Shown here piece after piece: positions 9,793 through 18,591 of a stretch of DNA of 51,014 nt. Both the position numbers and the translations under genes were made by a program. The notes beneath the pieces were generated by a model. That model saw nothing but the letters and a program-made list of their open reading frames with translations. It was not told where the DNA came from and ran no database searches. The stretch's first letter is position 1. Each line of letters opens with the position of its first letter. This DNA comes from an uncultured Clostridia bacterium (lineage in GTDB: Bacteria > Bacillota > Clostridia > Peptostreptococcales > Anaerovoracaceae): positions 1-51,014 of the forward strand of contig CALZYE010000011.1 of the NCBI GenBank assembly GCA_945830395.1, in the 5' to 3' direction.

Positions 9793-11247
9793 ATGAAAGA
9801 ATCAATTTTAGGTTTTTTGCTGGAGCACGCGGGAAAAAATACAGTTTCATTTCATATGCCCGGACATAAGGGAAGCAGGCTTTTCAGAAGCCTCGGATAC
9901 GATGATGCTGTGGAAAGCTTAGTGGATTTGGATATTACGGAGATTGAAGGAGCGGACAATCTCTTTAAGCCGGAAACGATAATCCGTGAAACCATGAATA
10001 AATACAAAGAGATTTACGAAAGTCGTGAAAGTTTTTTACTTATAAACGGTTCCAGCAGCGGAATAATAGCGTCAATTGCAGCATGTGTAAACAGAGGCGA
10101 AAAAATTATAATGGCGAGGAACTGCCATAAATCTGTATTTGCAGGAGTTGATATGGCAGGAGCAGAGCCGGTTTATGTGTATCCGAATGTGATTGAGGGT
10201 TTTGATATAACAGGTGAGATTTTGGCATGTGAAGTCAAAAAAGTGCTGGATGAGAACCCCGACGGAAAATGTCTCATTCTTCCCAGTCCCAACTACTACG
10301 GAATTTGCAGCAATATAGAGGAATTGGCGAGGCTTTGCCATGACAAGGAAGTTATTCTCATAGTGGATCAGGCTCATGGGGCGCACCTGAAGCCCTTTGA
10401 AATTTATACGGAAGGAGGAGAGCCGTTTCCTAAATCGGCGGAGTCTCAAGGTGCAGATATTGTAATAAACAGTACCCACAAAACGCTGTGTTCCTTCACT
10501 CAGTCGGCGGTTCTTAACATAATGACCCGTGCCGTAGACAAAGGCAGGGTGGAAGACTGCCTGCAGATAATGGAAAGCACAAGCCCTTCGTATATTTTGA
10601 CGGCATCTTTGGATATGAATGCGGATATAATACTTCAAAGAGGCGAGGAACTGTTTGGAAAGTGGTTCAATAATTTAAACTATTTTTATGCGGAAGCCGA
10701 TAAGCTTTCAGGAATCAATGTTATGCGGTATTCCATGCTGGATTTTTCAAAGATAAATATAGATGCATCAGAACTGGGATACAGAGGCTTTCAGCTTGAG
10801 GAAGAACTGAGAAAAGAAGGCATATTTTCGGAACTTGTTGCAGGCAATGTTGTGATGTGCATGACAGGTATAGGCAATGAAAGAGAAGATTTTGACAGGC
10901 TTTTGGAAGTTCTGAGAAAATTAAGCGCAGAAAGCGAGGGGAGGCTGCCTGAACATCTTTCGCAAAATGAGAAAGGGGGCTGCAAAAGCTCCAAGAAGCT
11001 GGTAAACATATTGAAAAATAAACCGGAAAGGGCAAAAGCTCCTCGCTGTAAAAAGAAAATTAAACTTGAAGATGCGATGGGCGAGGTATGTGCATCAGCA
11101 ATTATCCCTTATCCGCCGGGAATTCCTGTAATATGCCCGGGTGAAAAATTCACACAAGAGCTCATCGATTATCTCATAGAAATTTCTTCCAACGGAAGAA
11201 AAATAATAGGAATCGGTGCAGACAGTGAAATCTCGGTAGGGAAATAA
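9793..11247 (+). CDS. Orn/Lys/Arg decarboxylase family PLP enzyme
   Basis: The N-terminus has the family signature FHMPGHKGS. A fold-type I PLP core follows, with DQAHGAHL (cofactor Asp) and NSTHKTLCSFTQSA, where the Lys should form the Schiff base. The C-terminal third has IIPYPPGIPVICPGE, typical of this decarboxylase family. At 484 residues it matches the short, SpeA/Cad-like Firmicutes form that lacks the N-terminal wing domain. Substrate (lysine, arginine or ornithine) cannot be told from sequence. If lysine, it would compete with the fermentation pathway encoded at 34-46 kb for the same amino acid. ATG at 9793 follows AAGGAAG. Confidence 0.88.
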   Translation: MKESILGFLLEHAGKNTVSFHMPGHKGSRLFRSLGYDDAVESLVDLDITEIEGADNLFKPETIIRETMNKYKEIYESRESFLLINGSSSGIIASIAACVNRGEKIIMARNCHKSVFAGVDMAGAEPVYVYPNVIEGFDITGEILACEVKKVLDENPDGKCLILPSPNYYGICSNIEELARLCHDKEVILIVDQAHGAHLKPFEIYTEGGEPFPKSAESQGADIVINSTHKTLCSFTQSAVLNIMTRAVDKGRVEDCLQIMESTSPSYILTASLDMNADIILQRGEELFGKWFNNLNYFYAEADKLSGINVMRYSMLDFSKINIDASELGYRGFQLEEELRKEGIFSELVAGNVVMCMTGIGNEREDFDRLLEVLRKLSAESEGRLPEHLSQNEKGGCKSSKKLVNILKNKPERAKAPRCKKKIKLEDAMGEVCASAIIPYPPGIPVICPGEKFTQELIDYLIEISSNGRKIIGIGADSEISVGK

Positions 11248-11291
11248 AGGAAATACCGAGGGAGAAAAAATATTTTTTGAGCAAAATATTT

Positions 11292-11312
11292 CAAAATATC
11301 TTCGATATTTTG
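11292..11312 (+). other. AT-rich hairpin downstream of decarboxylase gene
   Basis: A perfect nine-pair stem (CAAAATATC with GATATTTTG, three-base loop) lies 44 bp after the stop codon. No T-run follows, so it is a poor intrinsic terminator. A second pairing, ACTTTTT with AAAAAGT inside ACCC/GGGT, lies at about 11354-11402. Confidence 0.35.
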
Positions 11313-11423
11313 CAGGAGATGCAATTTGATAAAAAAGCAACGACAAAAACGACTCACCCTCAAAAAAACTTTTTTTGTTTGAAAAAGTTCCTTTTGGGTA
11401 GTGCTTTTTGTATTGCAAGGGTG

Positions 11424-11429
11424 TATAAT
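11424..11429 (+). promoter_or_regulatory. Candidate -10 box of the rnf operon
   Basis: A perfect TATAAT lies 59 bp upstream of the rnfC start. The -35 position has no good match, so only the -10 hexamer is claimed. Confidence 0.4.
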
Positions 11430-11487
11430 TTGTCTGTATGATTATATGGAATAATTGGAAATAAATTTTAGAAAGGAAGGTTTCAAT

Positions 11488-12804
11488 ATGAGTTCTAATG
11501 CAAAGCATTTGCATAGTATTGACGCAGGTCACTACAAGAATACGGCCGGTCATGAAACCGAGGTGATGCCAATTCCTGATGTTGTTAAGATTTCTATGTC
11601 TCAGCATATCGGAGCGCCATGTCAGCCCCAGGTAAAGAAGGGTGACGAGGTGAAGGTTGGTCAGATTATTGGTGATACGGAAGCTTTCGTAAGCGCTCCT
11701 ATTCACTCAAGTGTTTCTGGTAAAGTCACCGGTATCGAGACACAGCGTAATGCTATGGGTGGAAATGACACTCTTGTTGTCATCGAAACTGACAAGAAAC
11801 AAGAACCGGCAGAGGACATTAAGGTACCTGAAATCACTGATTTAGCAAGTTTTGTTGCAGCTACAAGAGCCAGTGGACTTGTAGGGCTTGGGGGAGCTTC
11901 TTTCCCTACGCATATCAAGTTCAATCCTAAGAACAGAGATGAAGTTAAATCTCTTATCATCAATGGCGCCGAGTGTGAACCTTTCATCACTTCCGACCAC
12001 AGAACAATGTTGGAGGATGCGCAAAATGTCATCGACGGAGCATTGGCGGTGATGAAATATCTGGAGTTGGACGATTGCTATATCGGTATTGAAGATAATA
12101 AGAAGGATGCGATTGCAAACTTTAACAAGCTGTTCAAGGAACAGGGAATCTCAAACATTCATACCTTTGAGCTTCAGGCACGCTATCCGAAAGGCGCAGA
12201 GAGAGTTTTGATTTACGAGGTGACAGGCAAACACTGTCCGGCAGGAGTTCTTCCGGCAGATTTGGGAGTTATAGTTTCTAATGTTACATCGATTGCATTT
12301 CTCGGTCAGTACCTGAAAGACGGAGTCCCTCTGACAAAGAAGAGAATGACCGTTGACGGAGATGCCGTTTCTCAGCCTAAGAATATAATAGCTCCAATCG
12401 GAACACAGATTCACGATATAGTGGAATTCTGCGGAGGCTATAAAGAAGAACCTACAAAGATTTTGATGGGCGGACCTATGATGGGAAGAGCCGTTTTCTC
12501 TGACGAAATGCCTGTTGTGAAGAATAACAACGCGATTTTGGCATTTTCAAAGAAGCAGGCTTATATCCCCGAGGAGACGGCGTGCATTAACTGCGGAAGA
12601 TGTCACCATGCCTGTCCTTTCGACCTGCTGCCTACTGCTTATGCAGATGCATGGGAAAGAAAAGATGCACAGGCTCTTTCAGATTTGCAGGTTATGCAGT
12701 GTATGGAATGCGGAAGCTGCTCGTTCGTATGTCCTGCAAGAAGACCCCTTGCTTTCATGAACAAGCTGGGTAAAGCAATGGTAAAGGAGGCTGGAATTAA
12801 GTAA
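11488..12804 (+). CDS. rnfC: Ion-translocating Rnf complex subunit C
   Basis: RnfC is the peripheral iron-sulfur/NADH-binding subunit of the ferredoxin:NAD oxidoreductase. The 438-residue protein contains the Gly-rich LVGLGGASFPTH flavin/nucleotide segment near residue 130, the NGAECEPF block, and two 4Fe-4S motifs near the C-terminus (CINCGRCHHACPFD and CMECGSCSFVCPARRP). I placed the start at ATG 11488, not at an earlier in-frame ATG (11455), because AAAGGAAGG sits immediately upstream and the protein then begins MSSNAKHLHS. It is the first gene of a tightly packed rnfCDGEAB operon and shares one base with the rnfD start. Confidence 0.96.
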   Translation: MSSNAKHLHSIDAGHYKNTAGHETEVMPIPDVVKISMSQHIGAPCQPQVKKGDEVKVGQIIGDTEAFVSAPIHSSVSGKVTGIETQRNAMGGNDTLVVIETDKKQEPAEDIKVPEITDLASFVAATRASGLVGLGGASFPTHIKFNPKNRDEVKSLIINGAECEPFITSDHRTMLEDAQNVIDGALAVMKYLELDDCYIGIEDNKKDAIANFNKLFKEQGISNIHTFELQARYPKGAERVLIYEVTGKHCPAGVLPADLGVIVSNVTSIAFLGQYLKDGVPLTKKRMTVDGDAVSQPKNIIAPIGTQIHDIVEFCGGYKEEPTKILMGGPMMGRAVFSDEMPVVKNNNAILAFSKKQAYIPEETACINCGRCHHACPFDLLPTAYADAWERKDAQALSDLQVMQCMECGSCSFVCPARRPLAFMNKLGKAMVKEAGIK

Positions 12805-13802
12805 TGGATAAGAAGACTTATTATAATAATTTGACAGTATCCTCATCACCGCATTTGGTAACAGCTTTGGATACGCAGAAAACAATGATGATGGTCCTAA
12901 TTGCATTGGTTCCTTCACTTGTAATGAGTGTAGTTGTTTTCGGAATAAGACCTGTCATACTGACTGCGGTATGTATGGCTGCAAGCGCATTCTTTGAATA
13001 TGCATACAATAAATTTATGAAAAAGACATGCACGGTTCAGGACCTGAGCGCCTGTGTAACCGGTGCTATTTTGGCTATGAACTTGCCGTCAAACTTCCCG
13101 TATTGGATGGCAGTAATCGGGTGCTTTACCGCAATCGTAATCGTTAAGGGAATCTACGGCGGACTTGGAAGAAATATCGCAAATCCTGCTATCGTAGGTC
13201 GTATTGTGCTGCTTCTTTCCTTTACGACTCAGATGACCACATGGCCTGTAACCAGACAGATGGCAACAGATGCGACTACGGGGCCTACAGCTCTTGGAAT
13301 CCTCAGCGAAATCGCCAAGGGAAAGCCCGGAACGCTTCCTTCCAATATGGATTTATTCCTTGGATTTGTGGGAGGTTCGATGGGTGAAGTGAGTGCAATC
13401 GCCATTTTAATCGGCGGAGCCTTCCTGATGTGGAAGAAAATTATCTCACCAATCATTCCGGTTTCGTTTATCGCATCGGTATTCATTTTCGCATTGGTGT
13501 ACTACGGAGTTAAAGGCGGCGACTATAATGCACTTCAGATGGCAGTATTCCATGTTTGTGCCGGAGGAGTTATGTTCGGTGCGTTCTTCTGCGCAACTGA
13601 CTATGTAACATCCCCTATCATGAACAAGGGCAGACTTATCTTCGGTATCGGATGCGGTGTGGTTACCATGGTAATTCGTATCTGGTGCAACTATCCGGAG
13701 GGAGTATCCTTTGCCATCTTATTTATGAATATGATGACTCCACTTATAGATAAAGTTGTCATTAAGAGAACTTACGGAGGTGCAAAGAAAAATGAAAAGT
13801 AA
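12804..13802 (+). CDS. rnfD: Ion-translocating Rnf complex subunit D
   Basis: RnfD is a membrane subunit with covalently bound FMN. The 332-residue sequence starts LTVSSSPHLVTALDTQKTMM, as RnfD/NqrB proteins do, and has about nine to ten hydrophobic helices. The expected flavin-attachment region is present as DATTGPTALGIL near residue 155, a variant of the S/T-G-A-T motif with Pro in place of Ala. ATG 12804 overlaps the rnfC stop by one base, indicating coupled translation. Confidence 0.95.
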   Translation: MDKKTYYNNLTVSSSPHLVTALDTQKTMMMVLIALVPSLVMSVVVFGIRPVILTAVCMAASAFFEYAYNKFMKKTCTVQDLSACVTGAILAMNLPSNFPYWMAVIGCFTAIVIVKGIYGGLGRNIANPAIVGRIVLLLSFTTQMTTWPVTRQMATDATTGPTALGILSEIAKGKPGTLPSNMDLFLGFVGGSMGEVSAIAILIGGAFLMWKKIISPIIPVSFIASVFIFALVYYGVKGGDYNALQMAVFHVCAGGVMFGAFFCATDYVTSPIMNKGRLIFGIGCGVVTMVIRIWCNYPEGVSFAILFMNMMTPLIDKVVIKRTYGGAKKNEK

Positions 13803-14361
13803 TACATACAAAGAATATATTGCACCTGTTGTAGTTTTAGTTTGCATCTGTCTTGTCGTAACTGCGGCATTGGCATTGGTTTACGGTGTTACAGATCCTA
13901 TCATCAAGAAGAACTCAAAGGCTACAGCAGACAAAACAAGAACTGAACTTCTAAAGGACGCAGATTCTTTTACGGAATACAAGGGCAAGCTTGTAGTTGA
14001 GCAGCCGGGTGCTGTGTATGTAAAGGATGTTTATGTGGCTAATAATAAGGCGGGATTTGTTGCCACTTGTGTAACAAAGTCTTTCGGCGGAGCATTGACT
14101 ATGATGGTGGGCGTCGACAAAGAAGGAAAGGTTACAGGAGTTAAGGTTACAAACCATGCAGATACACCGGGTCTTGGAACAAAGGATTTTGAAGCGGGAT
14201 ACTTAAGCCAGTACAAAGGTATTGGCGAGCTTAAGGCTACAAATGTAAAGGACGATGGACAGATTAAGTTCATTACGGGAGCATCTGTATCCGGAAGTGC
14301 GGTTCACTACGGTGTGTATGCGGCACTTCATCAGTATAAGGATATGGGAGGTGTGAAATAA
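13792..14361 (+). CDS. rnfG: Ion-translocating Rnf complex subunit G
   Basis: RnfG is the FMN-binding subunit with one N-terminal membrane helix (about residues 9-30) and a large domain outside the membrane. The flavin-attachment motif reads ITGASVSGSAV near residue 170, so the residue usually flavinylated, Thr, is Ser here. GADTPGLG-like metal/flavin segment is visible as HADTPGLGTKDF. The start is ATG 13792, preceded by a GGAGG core and overlapping the end of rnfD by 11 bp; an in-frame upstream ATG at 13756 lies inside rnfD without a suitable ribosome binding site. Confidence 0.93.
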   Translation: MKSNTYKEYIAPVVVLVCICLVVTAALALVYGVTDPIIKKNSKATADKTRTELLKDADSFTEYKGKLVVEQPGAVYVKDVYVANNKAGFVATCVTKSFGGALTMMVGVDKEGKVTGVKVTNHADTPGLGTKDFEAGYLSQYKGIGELKATNVKDDGQIKFITGASVSGSAVHYGVYAALHQYKDMGGVK

Positions 14362-14969
14362 TGGGAAAACAGAGTAGATTGAGAATTTTGCTGAACGGTC
14401 TCATTAAGGAAAATCCGGTACTTGTACTTGTGCTTGGTACATGTCCTACACTTGCCGTTACAACATCAGTTGAGAACGGTGTCGGCATGGGAGTGTCAGC
14501 TATGGCGGTACTCGTATGCTCAAACATCGTAATTTCGCTGCTTAGAAATGTCATTCCCGATAAGGTTAGAATTCCTTGCTACATCGTAGTTATAGCAGGA
14601 TTTGTAACGATAGTGCAGCTTCTGCTTCAGGCTTATGTGCCTGCACTTTACGCATCGCTTGGACTTTTCATTCCATTGATCGTAGTAAACTGTATAATCC
14701 TCGGCCGTGCAGAAATGTTCGCCAATAAGAATACAATATTTGATTCTGCTCTTGACGGAATCGGCATGGGTCTGGGTTTTACTTTCGCATTGTTTTTGAT
14801 GGGTTCTATGAGAGAACTTCTTGGAAACGGAACATGGCTTGGAATTCATGTGTTTGATAAGTTTATCCCGGGCATGGGCATATTCAACCTTGCTCCCGGC
14901 GGATTCTTCTCATATGCGGTAATTATGGCAGCCGTAACATATTTCGCTGCTAAGAAAGGAGCTAAGTAA
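14361..14969 (+). CDS. rnfE: Ion-translocating Rnf complex subunit E
   Basis: RnfE is one of the two paralogous six-helix membrane subunits that carry the ion path and share a 2Fe-2S centre with RnfA. The 202-residue protein starts NGLIKENPVLVLVLGTCPTLAVTTS and has the second Cys in PLIVVNCIILGR, matching the two conserved cysteines. ATG 14361 shares one base with the rnfG stop codon. Confidence 0.95.
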   Translation: MGKQSRLRILLNGLIKENPVLVLVLGTCPTLAVTTSVENGVGMGVSAMAVLVCSNIVISLLRNVIPDKVRIPCYIVVIAGFVTIVQLLLQAYVPALYASLGLFIPLIVVNCIILGRAEMFANKNTIFDSALDGIGMGLGFTFALFLMGSMRELLGNGTWLGIHVFDKFIPGMGIFNLAPGGFFSYAVIMAAVTYFAAKKGAK

Positions 14970-14971
14970 TC

Positions 14972-15553
14972 ATGCTAAATAGTTTGATAGTAATAATCAT
15001 CAGTATGGTACTCGTGAGCAACTATCCGTTGGCACAGTTCCTGGGGATTTGCCCTTTCTTGGGAGTATCAAAAGAATTGGATTCTGCAAAGGGAATGGGT
15101 ATAGCGGTAACCTTCGTAATGGTTCTGGCTACTGCAGCAACCTGGCCGATTATGCAGGTCCTGTCAAAATTCAATCTTGCATACCTTCAGACAGTAGTAT
15201 TCATTTTGGTTATCGCTGCTCTTGTACAGCTGGTAGAAATGTTTATGAAAAAAAGTATGCCTGCACTATACAAGTCTCTCGGTGTATTCCTGCCTCTTAT
15301 CACAACAAACTGTGCGGTATTGGGCGTATGTATCAAGAACATTGACAATAACTATAATTACATCGAAGCTCTTGTTAATTCATTCGGTGCAGGATTGGGA
15401 TTCCTGCTTGCTATGGTAATCATGGCAGGTGTTAGAAGCAAGCTTGTTGACGAAAGCAGAATGCCTGTTTCTTTCAGAGGAGTTCCTATCACATTAGTTA
15501 CTGCTGCAATCCTTGCTTTGAGCTTCATGGGCTTTCAGGGCATGGTATCATAG
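14972..15553 (+). CDS. rnfA: Ion-translocating Rnf complex subunit A
   Basis: RnfA pairs with RnfE in the membrane. The 193-residue protein has six hydrophobic helices, the conserved LAQFLGICPFLGVS and PLITTNCAVLGV segments, each with the Cys proposed to ligate the shared iron-sulfur centre. It follows rnfE after 2 bp, with an AAAGGAG ribosome binding site inside rnfE. Confidence 0.95.
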   Translation: MLNSLIVIIISMVLVSNYPLAQFLGICPFLGVSKELDSAKGMGIAVTFVMVLATAATWPIMQVLSKFNLAYLQTVVFILVIAALVQLVEMFMKKSMPALYKSLGVFLPLITTNCAVLGVCIKNIDNNYNYIEALVNSFGAGLGFLLAMVIMAGVRSKLVDESRMPVSFRGVPITLVTAAILALSFMGFQGMVS

Positions 15554-15569
15554 GATGGAGGCGAACTGA

Positions 15570-16526
15570 ATGAATCCGATAATATTGGCAATATTAGTTG
15601 TAGTAGCGATCGGTCTTGTAGCGGCATGTATTTTAAGCTTTGCTTCTAAGGTGTTCTTTGTACCGGTAGATGAAAGATTTGCTCTGCTTCGTGAAGAACT
15701 TCCGGGAGCAAACTGCGGCGGATGCGGATTTGCAGGATGCGATGACTATGCTAACGCTTTGGTAGAAGATAGTGAATTGTCCTGCAGCAAGTGTCCTGTC
15801 GGTGGTCCTGCAGTTGCAGAAAAACTTGCGGAGATTCTTGGGAAATCAGCAGGTGCAGAGGAGAAAAAGCTTGCAGTTGTGATGTGTAACGGAACAACTC
15901 AGGCAGCAAAAAAACTCATGCAGTACAGCGACATCAAGACATGTAAGGCGGCAAAGACGATGTTTGGCGGAATGAATGTATGTCCTTACGGCTGTCTGAG
16001 TTTAGGTGACTGTGTTGCGGCTTGTGAGTTTGATGCAATTCATGTTGAAGACGGTGTAGCAACTGTAGATAAAGAAAAATGCGTGGCGTGCGGAGCTTGT
16101 GCAGAGGCATGTCCAAACAGCCTGATCAGAATCAGTCCGGCTAAGAATGTGGTTATCGTTAAGTGTCACAATACAGATAAGGGAGGCATTGCAAGAAAAG
16201 CCTGCGACAATGCCTGCATCGGCTGCAGAAAATGTACAACCGTATGTAAATTTGATGCTATAAAAGTTGAAGACAACTTGGCATTCATCGACCCTGAGAA
16301 GTGCAAGAACTGCGGCGCATGTGCCAAGGTTTGCCCGACCGGCGCAATACACAACGAGCGCAAAAAGCCTGCAGTTGATCCTGCGAAGATAGAGGCTGCG
16401 AAGAAGGCGGCTGCGGCTAAAAAAGCGGCGGCAGAAGCGTCTAAGGCTCCCGAAGCGGAAAGTGCGAAAGCACCTGAAGCAGAAGGAAAGGAAGAAGGGG
16501 CGCAGACTGCAAAAACTGAAGAATAA
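15570..16526 (+). CDS. rnfB: Ion-translocating Rnf complex subunit B with long charged tail
   Basis: RnfB accepts electrons from ferredoxin. One N-terminal helix anchors it; then comes the NCGGCGFAGC...C four-Cys cluster site (about residues 48-75) and several ferredoxin-like 4Fe-4S motifs (CVACGACAEACP, CIGCRKCTTVC, CKNCGACAKVCP). After the last cluster the protein carries about 50 residues made almost only of Ala, Lys, Glu and Pro, a low-complexity tail. The gene closes the operon, and a strong terminator follows. Confidence 0.95.
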   Translation: MNPIILAILVVVAIGLVAACILSFASKVFFVPVDERFALLREELPGANCGGCGFAGCDDYANALVEDSELSCSKCPVGGPAVAEKLAEILGKSAGAEEKKLAVVMCNGTTQAAKKLMQYSDIKTCKAAKTMFGGMNVCPYGCLSLGDCVAACEFDAIHVEDGVATVDKEKCVACGACAEACPNSLIRISPAKNVVIVKCHNTDKGGIARKACDNACIGCRKCTTVCKFDAIKVEDNLAFIDPEKCKNCGACAKVCPTGAIHNERKKPAVDPAKIEAAKKAAAAKKAAAEASKAPEAESAKAPEAEGKEEGAQTAKTEE

Positions 16527-16542
16527 TGGTGAAACACCATTT

Positions 16543-16568
16543 AAGCGGGAGGGTTTCCTTCCGCTTTT
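16543..16568 (+). terminator. rnf operon terminator
   Basis: Ten-pair stem (AAGCGGGAGG with CCTTCCGCTT, one G-U) with a four-base loop and a T-run. A separate seven-pair hairpin (AATGGTG / CACCATT) at 16525-16541 overlaps the rnfB stop codon just upstream. Confidence 0.85.
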
Positions 16569-16588
16569 GTAGTATAGAGGATTAAAAA

Positions 16589-17218
16589 ATGAAGGATAAT
16601 GATAAAGTTGTTGGAGATAATACGCCTTTTCCAAAATTGATTTTGGCATCCCAATCTCCCAGAAGAAAGGAAATCTTAAAGGCTCACGGACATAATCCCG
16701 TAATTCTTCCGGCAAATGTGGATGAAACTGTCCCGGAAAATATGACCCCTGAGGATGCGGTTATGCTGCTTGCCTTGAAGAAAGGAAGGTTTGTTTTGGA
16801 GAACAACCGTGATTTCTTTTCCGATAACTGTGTTATAATAGCATCGGATACGGTCGTATATAAAGGAGAGATTTTGGGCAAGCCGAAAGATATGGCACGG
16901 GCGAGAGAAATGATAAAAAAACTTCGCAGAACAAGCCATGAGGTTATTACGGGGGTTGCTTTGATTCAGCCCGGTACAAATCGTGAATATTGTTTTTATG
17001 AGGTTACAAAGGTGTTTTGTAAGGATATGAAGGATGAGGAAGTGGAAGCTTATGTAAACACACAGGAACCTTATGACAAGGCAGGAGGCTACGGTATTCA
17101 GGGAACTTTCGGTAAGTACATAGATCATATAGAAGGAGACTATGAGAATGTAGTCGGTTTGCCTTATAACAGGCTGAGTGCGGAACTTTCAGAGTTTCTT
17201 AACCGGCATAATTTGTAA
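16589..17218 (+). CDS. maf: Maf family nucleoside triphosphate pyrophosphatase
   Basis: Maf proteins hydrolyse non-canonical or modified nucleoside triphosphates and affect septum formation. The 209-residue protein has the signature LASQSPRRKEIL near residue 15, the SDTVV motif near residue 90, a KP-DM-A-MI/L segment and the GYGIQGTFGKYIDHIEGDYENVVGLP block. An extra 14 or so residues precede the usual start, but the chosen ATG is the only one with a reasonable upstream AGAGGA. It stands between the rnf terminator and a small membrane-protein gene. Confidence 0.92.
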   Translation: MKDNDKVVGDNTPFPKLILASQSPRRKEILKAHGHNPVILPANVDETVPENMTPEDAVMLLALKKGRFVLENNRDFFSDNCVIIASDTVVYKGEILGKPKDMARAREMIKKLRRTSHEVITGVALIQPGTNREYCFYEVTKVFCKDMKDEEVEAYVNTQEPYDKAGGYGIQGTFGKYIDHIEGDYENVVGLPYNRLSAELSEFLNRHNL

Positions 17219-17294
17219 GTATTGTGAGCGTTATTTTTGAAAAGTAATTGCTGTTATATGCTATAAAAATGGTATCATAGTTTTGGAGGAATTT

Positions 17295-17684
17295 ATGACA
17301 GAAATAAAAAAGCATTTATTCAAGATTTTTCTGGTATTGTTTGTAGTTTATGCTCTTGCATATACCTTTACCGCCTTGAAGAAAATAGATGCATACAACA
17401 TCCATCTTCTGATTGCAGCGGGAATTTTGGGAATTATGGCAGGGGCGGATTACTGGCTTAACCGTGGGGCAAAAGCTGAGTTTATAGAGGTTCCTAAGTC
17501 AGAAGTGTTTTCGGATGAGGAGTACGGAAAGTTTGAATACAAGACTACTAAAGATAAACTGAGGAGTATGAGAAGAGAGAGAAAACTCAAAAGAAGGTAC
17601 AGATCTCGTTTCAGCAGAAATCATATCATGTTTCTCGTGGTGCTTGCAATGATGGCTATGGGCGTGTATCAAAGGATGATTTAA
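17295..17684 (+). CDS. Small two-helix membrane protein, unknown function
   Basis: This 129-residue protein has two N-terminal hydrophobic helices (about residues 8-25 and 36-52), a soluble loop with many charges, a strongly basic Arg/Lys stretch (RRERKLKRRYRSRFSRN) and a third short hydrophobic segment at the C-terminus. I do not recognise it. ATG 17295 has GGAGG five bases upstream; a TTG twelve bases earlier overlaps that ribosome binding site and is rejected. It may be coexpressed with maf. Confidence 0.75.
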   Translation: MTEIKKHLFKIFLVLFVVYALAYTFTALKKIDAYNIHLLIAAGILGIMAGADYWLNRGAKAEFIEVPKSEVFSDEEYGKFEYKTTKDKLRSMRRERKLKRRYRSRFSRNHIMFLVVLAMMAMGVYQRMI

Positions 17685-17730
17685 GATTTTATAACTTAAG
17701 GCAGTAAATAAAAACTCATGATAAGGAAAA

Positions 17731-17862
17731 GTGATTTGCGACGGCGCGGAAGAAAATCTGAAATCCGGAGTGATGTATATTTGCCCGAAAGGCTCTGAAC
17801 ACAGCATTATCAATACAGGCAACGAGAATCTTGTTATGCTGACAATTGTAGTGACGAGATGA
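17731..17862 (+). pseudogene. Remnant of a cupin-domain gene
   Basis: A frame of about 43 codons reads as the C-terminal half of a cupin_2 barrel: a turn like NLKSGVMYICPKGSEHSIINTGNE followed by a beta strand LVMLTIV and a stop. The conserved G-D/V-x6-P-x-G-x2-H-x4-N pattern of the second cupin motif is visible, including the metal-ligand His. The first cupin motif is missing and an in-frame stop lies at 17722. I read it as the residue of a deleted gene; a short real gene from GTG 17731 is possible but lacks a ribosome binding site. Confidence 0.5.
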
Positions 17863-17946
17863 CTATGAAATAAAATTAGATTTACGAAAATGAAAAGAAA
17901 TTTTTAGGGTAAAGTGGTATTTTTCTGTTACGGAGGTGGAAACCAT

Positions 17947-18588
17947 TTGTATTTTGATTACGGGGAAAAAGAAATAGAATATTTAAAAGCTAAAGATAAG
18001 AAGTTGGCCGCCGCAATCGAGCGTATCGGTCACATTAACCGTGAGGTGGATAATGATTTATTTTCATCCGTCATTCACCATATTATAGGGCAACAGATCT
18101 CAACCGCAGCACAGGTAACGGTTTGGAAGAGATTGTCGGAAAAAATGGAAACTATAAATGAAGATAATGTCTTGGCACTTGATAAAGATGAATTGCAGTC
18201 TGTCGGCATAACATACAGAAAAGCCGATTATATTTTGGATTTTGCAAGGAAGGTAAAAGACGGTTCCTTTGATATTTTCGCCTTGGAGGATATGACAGAT
18301 GACGAGGTCATAAAGGAGTTATCTTCGCTCCAGGGGATTGGTATTTGGACGGCGGAAATGATTATGACATTTTGCATGAGACGCCCTGATGTTGTAAGCT
18401 TCGGAGACTTGGCGATTCTTCGAGGAATGCGCATGTTATATCGTCACAGAAAAATAGACAAGATAAAATTTCACCGTTATCGAAAAAGATATTCTCCTTA
18501 TGGCACGGTTGCAAGCCTATATCTGTGGGCAATAGCAGGGGGAGCACTACCGGAACTTACCGACCCTGCGGCAGAAAAAAGAAAATGA
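17947..18588 (+). CDS. DNA-3-methyladenine glycosylase II-like (HhH-GPD)
   Basis: The 213-residue protein belongs to the HhH-GPD superfamily and resembles AlkA: IIGQQIS near residue 43, the helix-hairpin-helix LQGIGIWTAEM near residue 130, and the catalytic Asp in FGDLAILRG. It would remove alkylated bases from DNA. The start is probably TTG 17947, because a GGAGGTGG ribosome binding site ends seven bases before it; a GTG at 17914 lacks one. No iron-sulfur Cys motif is present, so it is not an EndoIII type. Neighbours give no hint of regulation. Confidence 0.87.
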   Translation: MYFDYGEKEIEYLKAKDKKLAAAIERIGHINREVDNDLFSSVIHHIIGQQISTAAQVTVWKRLSEKMETINEDNVLALDKDELQSVGITYRKADYILDFARKVKDGSFDIFALEDMTDDEVIKELSSLQGIGIWTAEMIMTFCMRRPDVVSFGDLAILRGMRMLYRHRKIDKIKFHRYRKRYSPYGTVASLYLWAIAGGALPELTDPAAEKRK

Positions 18589-18591
18589 AAT

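Noticed and set aside
16002-16715. 237-codon minus-strand frame
   Set aside because: Opposite strand of rnfB and maf; crosses the rnf terminator; low-complexity composition from the Ala/Lys tail of rnfB.
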